NCBI GenBank assembly: GCA_025201765.1
Contig: MU623345.1
Location: 124,001 to 188,000 of the forward strand
Direction: 5' to 3'
From: Daldinia sp. FL1419
Lineage: Eukaryota; Ascomycota; Sordariomycetes; Xylariales; Hypoxylaceae
DNA: 64,000 bases
A program made the translations under genes and the position numbers. Shown piece by piece: positions 60,095 to 64,000 of the stretch (within the stretch, counting starts at the first letter, position 1; every line of letters begins with the position of its first letter). Below the pieces are notes generated by a model. It did no database searches, was not told the origin of the DNA, and was given only the letters and a program-made list of their open reading frames with translations.

Positions 60095-60488
60095 GGGGGT
60101 TGGGGTTGAGTTTAGATATATCCGTAATTAAGTATATTTGACTCCTTTTTTCTTTTGCGAATTTGGGATTTGAAATGAACAAAATTGGATCGGTGCATCT
60201 GGAGTTTATCTTGTAGTATAAATTGTCTTAGTAGATACGATGCAAGTATTCTAGGATGATTTACCGTAGCTTCGACTCCGTGATTTGGTTCTTAGTCCTC
60301 AGATTGGACTATAATCTGGTTTGGGTGCGCCTTCATGTTAGTAAAACTGTATATGGCTAGAGATTCGATATATGTAGGTATGTCTCATCAGCGAGCAACT
60401 AGTCTTAATATATACAGGTTGGTGAGACTCGAGAGGTATTGTTGAAGATCGACTCGTTAGATCCTAATAGTTCTCGCCGGTCAATAAA
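60095..60488. other. Convergent 3' region, chitinase / FAH
   Basis: 394 AT-rich bases holding two 3' ends. No gene seen. Confidence 0.5.
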
Positions 60489-61373
60489 TTATGTCTCAGC
60501 AAACTCGTAGGCGCCGGTCGATTCCTCCACCTTGACTTCAATTTTGCTCTCCTCGAGCTCCTTGCCGTCGACCTTGATACCGGCTCGCATAACATCACCC
60601 GGTACGACTGGTCCAACACCCTTTGGTGTGCCGGTGAGGATGATGTCTCCCTTCTCGAGAGTCATGACCTTGGAGATATCACTCAATATCCTTGGGATCT
60701 GGAAAAGCATGAGCTCGGTATTGTCCGATTGCCGGACGTTGTCATTGACAGTAAGGTAGATATCAATGGAGTGAGGGTTGGGAATTGCCGATTTGGCAAT
60801 GAGATTGCTGATCGGCAAAAAGGTATCGAAACCCTTGGCGATTGACCAAGGTAATCCCTTTTTCTTGGCCTCATTCTGAATGTTTCTAGCCGTCATGTCG
60901 ATGCTAAGAGCATAGTCTTTGCCAATTGGTCAGTTTGTTTTTAATAAGCTGTAAGAAACAAGACTGAGAAATCTCACTCTCAATGGCATCAAATGCACCC
61001 TTTTCATCGTCGGCAGCAAGATCTTTCACTTGCTTGCCTAGAATCAAGGCCAATTCAACTTCGTAGTGAAGGTCGACACCCTTAGGTCGGATGACGGGAC
61101 CGGTTCCGGGCAACAGAACCGAGGAGGTCGGCTTCAGGAAGAAGAATGGCTGCTTCGGCCTGGCGGAATTCAATTCGGTGATATGGTCGCTGCACGCATG
61201 CAATCATGTTAACACAAGACAACGCCTCACGCTCGTCTCGCCCAATGACCGCGAGATGATAACGAGAGTCAAAAGTTAGCCACCACTCACGCATAATTTC
61301 GTCCAATACACACGACTTTGCCGGCTTGTTTTAAGGAAGCCACCGACGCCATGCCGCGACGGAAAACATTCAT
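60489..61373 (-). CDS. FAH-family hydrolase, FAHD1/acylpyruvase-like
   Basis: Three minus-strand exons, 61373-61291, 61189-60978 and 60916-60489, give 240 aa. FAHD1-like enzymes cleave acylpyruvates and decarboxylate oxaloacetate, generally in mitochondria. Visible: VVCIGRNYADHITELN, FFFLKPTSSVL, HYEVELALILGK (metal-ligand Glu residues), SIDMTARNIQ, KGFDTFLPIS and ILTGTPKGVGPV, all standard FAH_C motifs. The short N-terminus with basic residues (MNVFRRGMASVASLKQ) could be a weak mitochondrial targeting signal. It is not the full-length fumarylacetoacetase of tyrosine breakdown (about 420 aa), as the SH3-like N-terminal domain is missing. Exon 1 breaks within the NYA motif. Confidence 0.93.
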
Positions 61374-62411
61374 TGTCTGTTTTATTCGTTTGATCGGGTA
61401 ATCAGCAACCAAGCAATGCACGTTTGCGATCTAGGGTCCGATGATCCTGCGGGCTTGACTTACATATGTAGTAAAGGGGACGACCTTACGGGGAAACGTT
61501 CCGGCTGTACCAACTACGAAGGGTCCGAGGGTTTGAGCCTTATATCGCGTCAGACTGGTTCGGCAACCGCATGCGGAGTGTGATTTCTTGATCCTTCGGG
61601 GTTCAAACTCACTTCAAACCGTCACCTCAAAGGGGGGGGGTGGTTACCGATCTTCGGCTTATGATAGGTGATGCTTCGTTATTACCTGGTCGGGTTTGGT
61701 TGCGGGATCAATTATAGCCCTCGCACTATACTGAGGTAGTTGGCAGTATTAGACTTTTTAGTTCCATTTTGATAGGTAGTTTTTGATAGGTAGGTATCTA
61801 GGTACTGATTGCGCGGATTGCATGGAACCTACGAGTACATTGTAAATTGTACCATGCCCTAACAGATCGTCTAGTTTGTACCCACAAGAGAACTCCACTA
61901 GCCCCCCAAAAAGCTACCTGTCTCTCGGTACGGATCCAATCTTGGCGAGCAGGCATATGTACTTCGTATTTTTACCATCTTATTACTGTACGATATCGCT
62001 GGGACACCACTGGATACCGCTGGGGCGGGCGTTTTTACAGCGTGGGGGAGTCACTGTAGGACTTCTGGACGTCGGACTGGCCGGGTCCAGACCTGGGGAA
62101 AGCGTACCCCACAATAACTCTACTGCGTTAAATGCTAAATGCGTACCATAGTAAATAATTTATTTCTCTCGTCTTCTCCATGTCCCCTGCAAAAAAGTCC
62201 CTTAACCCACCTTGATATCATCACAAGACCAATTCCTTTTTCCTTGCCTTGCCTTGCCATTTGTTTATATAACTCTGTCTGCGTAATTTAGGTCTCGACA
62301 GAGTCGCAAGGCCAACTCATCCCCGGATTTCAAACTCAATTTAGACCCCTCCTAGTGATGATAAAAACCCATTAAAATTTTGAAAAGTCTATTCTTGCAC
62401 ACGCGTCCAGT
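61374..62411. other. Divergent region, FAH / small orphan
   Basis: About 1 kb with a G run (61632-61640), TAGGTAGGTATC strings near 61780-61805 and a repeated CTTGCCTTGCC element near 62245. No gene seen. Confidence 0.5.
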
Positions 62412-63046
62412 ATGGAAGCTCTTCAACTGGCTCAGATGTTAGCAGATCTCAACGATCTCCAAGCTGCTGTATGTATTTCATCTTGTCGCATTTCCTTGAC
62501 GATCCATCTGGCGGGAATATCTCTCAACTAACTTGACATGCTTCGTAGCAAGATCAATCTGCTGCCAAAGACTTGGTCAGCGTCAACCGAACGCTCGATC
62601 GCAAGGAACACATACAACAACAGCCCCGAAGCGTCCCCGAAGGAAGGGTGATGTCTCCGGCTAGTCGCATGACGGACAAGTTTGGTCGTCGCATGCTCAC
62701 ACCACCATTGACACGAACAAATTCTGCATCGCCATCTATGCCTGGCAGTCCTCTCGGAGGAGAGGTATGGTTTTTTTCCTTTTTTTCTCTCTCTACAGCT
62801 ACCTTTTGCTTATCACAATATGACGAATGCTTATCAATTACGTAGCGACCGGACGCCGATATTGATAGAGCTTCTACCCTGCTCTCTTTGTACGAAATCC
62901 GCGCCAAATTGAGAGAGCAGGACAACAGCGGCCTTGTTAAGGCGCGCCAGAAGATCGATGCCCTTGCCGCGAAGCAGCAAGCTCAAATAACCGCCGACCA
63001 CAAGCGCGAGCGGAAAGAAATCAACCGACTAAGTTACCCAAAGTGA
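62412..63046 (+). CDS. Small helical orphan protein
   Basis: Three exons, 62412-62468, 62549-62764 and 62846-63046, all joining in phase 0, give 157 aa. I do not recognise the family. The first 30 residues (MEALQLAQMLADLNDLQAA...) and the last 60 (LYEIRAKLREQDNSGLV..., many Lys, Arg, Gln) look helical, perhaps coiled coil. The middle is Pro/Ser-rich (SPSMPGSPLGGE). Three good splice sites and a clean ATG support a real gene. It may be a fungus-specific structural or adaptor protein, but no function can be claimed. It diverges from the FAHD1-like gene. Confidence 0.7.
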
Positions 63047-64000
63047 ATACGGCACAGCTCGATTGAATACCCCCAGCAACTATAATGACCAATTGCATCA
63101 TGATTAAACATCATTGGCGTTACAAAGGAATCGAAGCGAACGATGGGAAGCGGACAAGAAAACACAGACGAGCAAGGGTGCTCCTGGGATAAAACGGCGT
63201 ATGAACTGGCTGAACACTACAGAATTGTGTGTGCATTAACGATTTTGCTACTGGCCCGGCTACTATGATTCGGAATATGACTACGGTTATGGGTGGATTT
63301 TGACTGATTGTGTTTAATGCTAATAACGGCAAACTGGCAGCGAAATATATGGTCTAGACGATTGTTCTCTACTACGGCATCTGTCGTTGTCTCAAAGTTC
63401 CTCGCTACCCGCCTGTCTAGTATGCTATGTGATCGACGTGATGATTATACGTTTTCGTAAAAAGACCCTAAGTGCATCGGACTTAAGAGAAGATTTTCAC
63501 TTCCCCATTATTATGAATTAGGAGTGATTTCAACTGTTGGAACTGTTGGACAAGACGGGCCATCTCATCAAGCGGTCAGTTAGGGTTTACTGCGCATCAT
63601 GCGCATCAGCGCTTCTAGTCTTGTGGAAATGATGATGTGTTGGGCTGATCTCCGTTGATCTTGACAAGTCGCTCATCTGCGTCATAGGGAGCCGAAGTCT
63701 TGCCTATTTTTGGCTCTGGTGTGGGTTACAGCTTTGATGCTACGGGACGCGCGCTACTAAAGGTTATCGCCTAGTACCTACGACCAATATCTATCGGATT
63801 CTCGTTTTTCTCGGGACCCCTGCTATTTTAGGTTGTCTGATAAGACAACTCGCCTCTTCCGAGATAGATAACCAGGAGCCAATGAATGTCTTTGTATTAC
63901 GACCTGCGTACGAGTCCCCCAAGTACCGGCATGTATTGCGCTTTCTAGAAAAAAAGAGAGCGTAATTGGCCAATTAGCTTTGGGGTTGAGGACCGTTGAG
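63047..64000. other. Right-edge region with no gene seen
   Basis: 954 bases. Only short minus-strand frames (63120-63332, 63791-63973) without motifs. Probably the 3' flank of the small orphan and spacer DNA. Confidence 0.5.

Overview
This is a window of nuclear DNA from a filamentous ascomycete (Pezizomycotina). The genes are split by short introns, mostly 50-75 nt, with GT...AG ends and CTAAC/TAAC-type branch sites. Products include a secreted tyrosinase, an endo-mannanase-like GH5 enzyme, a GH18 chitinase, a Mep-type ammonium transporter and Pmt4. The spacers are rich in TAGG/CCTA strings and poly(A/T) runs. A Sordariomycete, perhaps Xylariales-like, is my guess; nothing in the sequence proves the order. 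I see no bacterial operon, CRISPR array, prophage, rRNA or convincing tRNA.

Layout: ARL8 (-, 1.8-2.65 kb) diverges from RNA polymerase I subunit RPA135 (+, 5.3-9.1). Then come a tyrosinase (+, 10.3-12.4), a 4-kb gene-poor stretch leading to an ammonium transporter (+, 16.4-18.2), a family X DNA polymerase with a BRCT domain (+, 19.0-21.5), a PhoD-like phosphatase (+, 22.4-24.8), arginine methyltransferase HMT1/PRMT1 (+, 25.7-27.1) and riboflavin synthase RIB5 (+, 28.0-28.9). MUS81 (-, 29.3-31.1) diverges from PCM1/AGM1 (+, 31.9-33.5). These are followed by a GH5 hydrolase (-, 34.1-35.5), PER1 (+, 36.6-37.9), a C2H2 zinc-finger protein (-, 40.0-42.4), a non-autonomous hAT-like element (43.4-44.0), two orphan proteins (46.5-47.3 -, 48.3-49.2 +), RidA (-, 49.4-49.9), PMT4 (+, 51.3-53.7), a prenylcysteine-oxidase-like flavoprotein (-, 54.1-56.1), a GH18 chitinase with a mucin-like N-terminus (+, 58.2-60.1), a FAHD1-like hydrolase (-, 60.5-61.4) and a small orphan (+, 62.4-63.0).

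The genes do not form one pathway. Loose themes are cell-wall and secretory-pathway work (PCM1 for UDP-GlcNAc supply, PER1 for GPI remodelling, PMT4 for O-mannosylation, chitinase, mannanase) and DNA repair (POL4-type polymerase, MUS81). I read this as ordinary synteny rather than a cluster. Exon coordinates were derived by hand from splice signals, reading-frame continuity and remembered family motifs. No database search was run.

The best non-gene discovery is the 623-bp hAT-type element with a perfect 8-bp target-site duplication and palindromic subterminal repeats. Other points worth a look are a splice-phase conflict in the prenylcysteine-oxidase-like gene, a GC-AG intron, 14-nt micro-exons in two genes, and an altered SAM-binding motif in the arginine methyltransferase. 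I found no convincing evidence of a wholly undescribed system.
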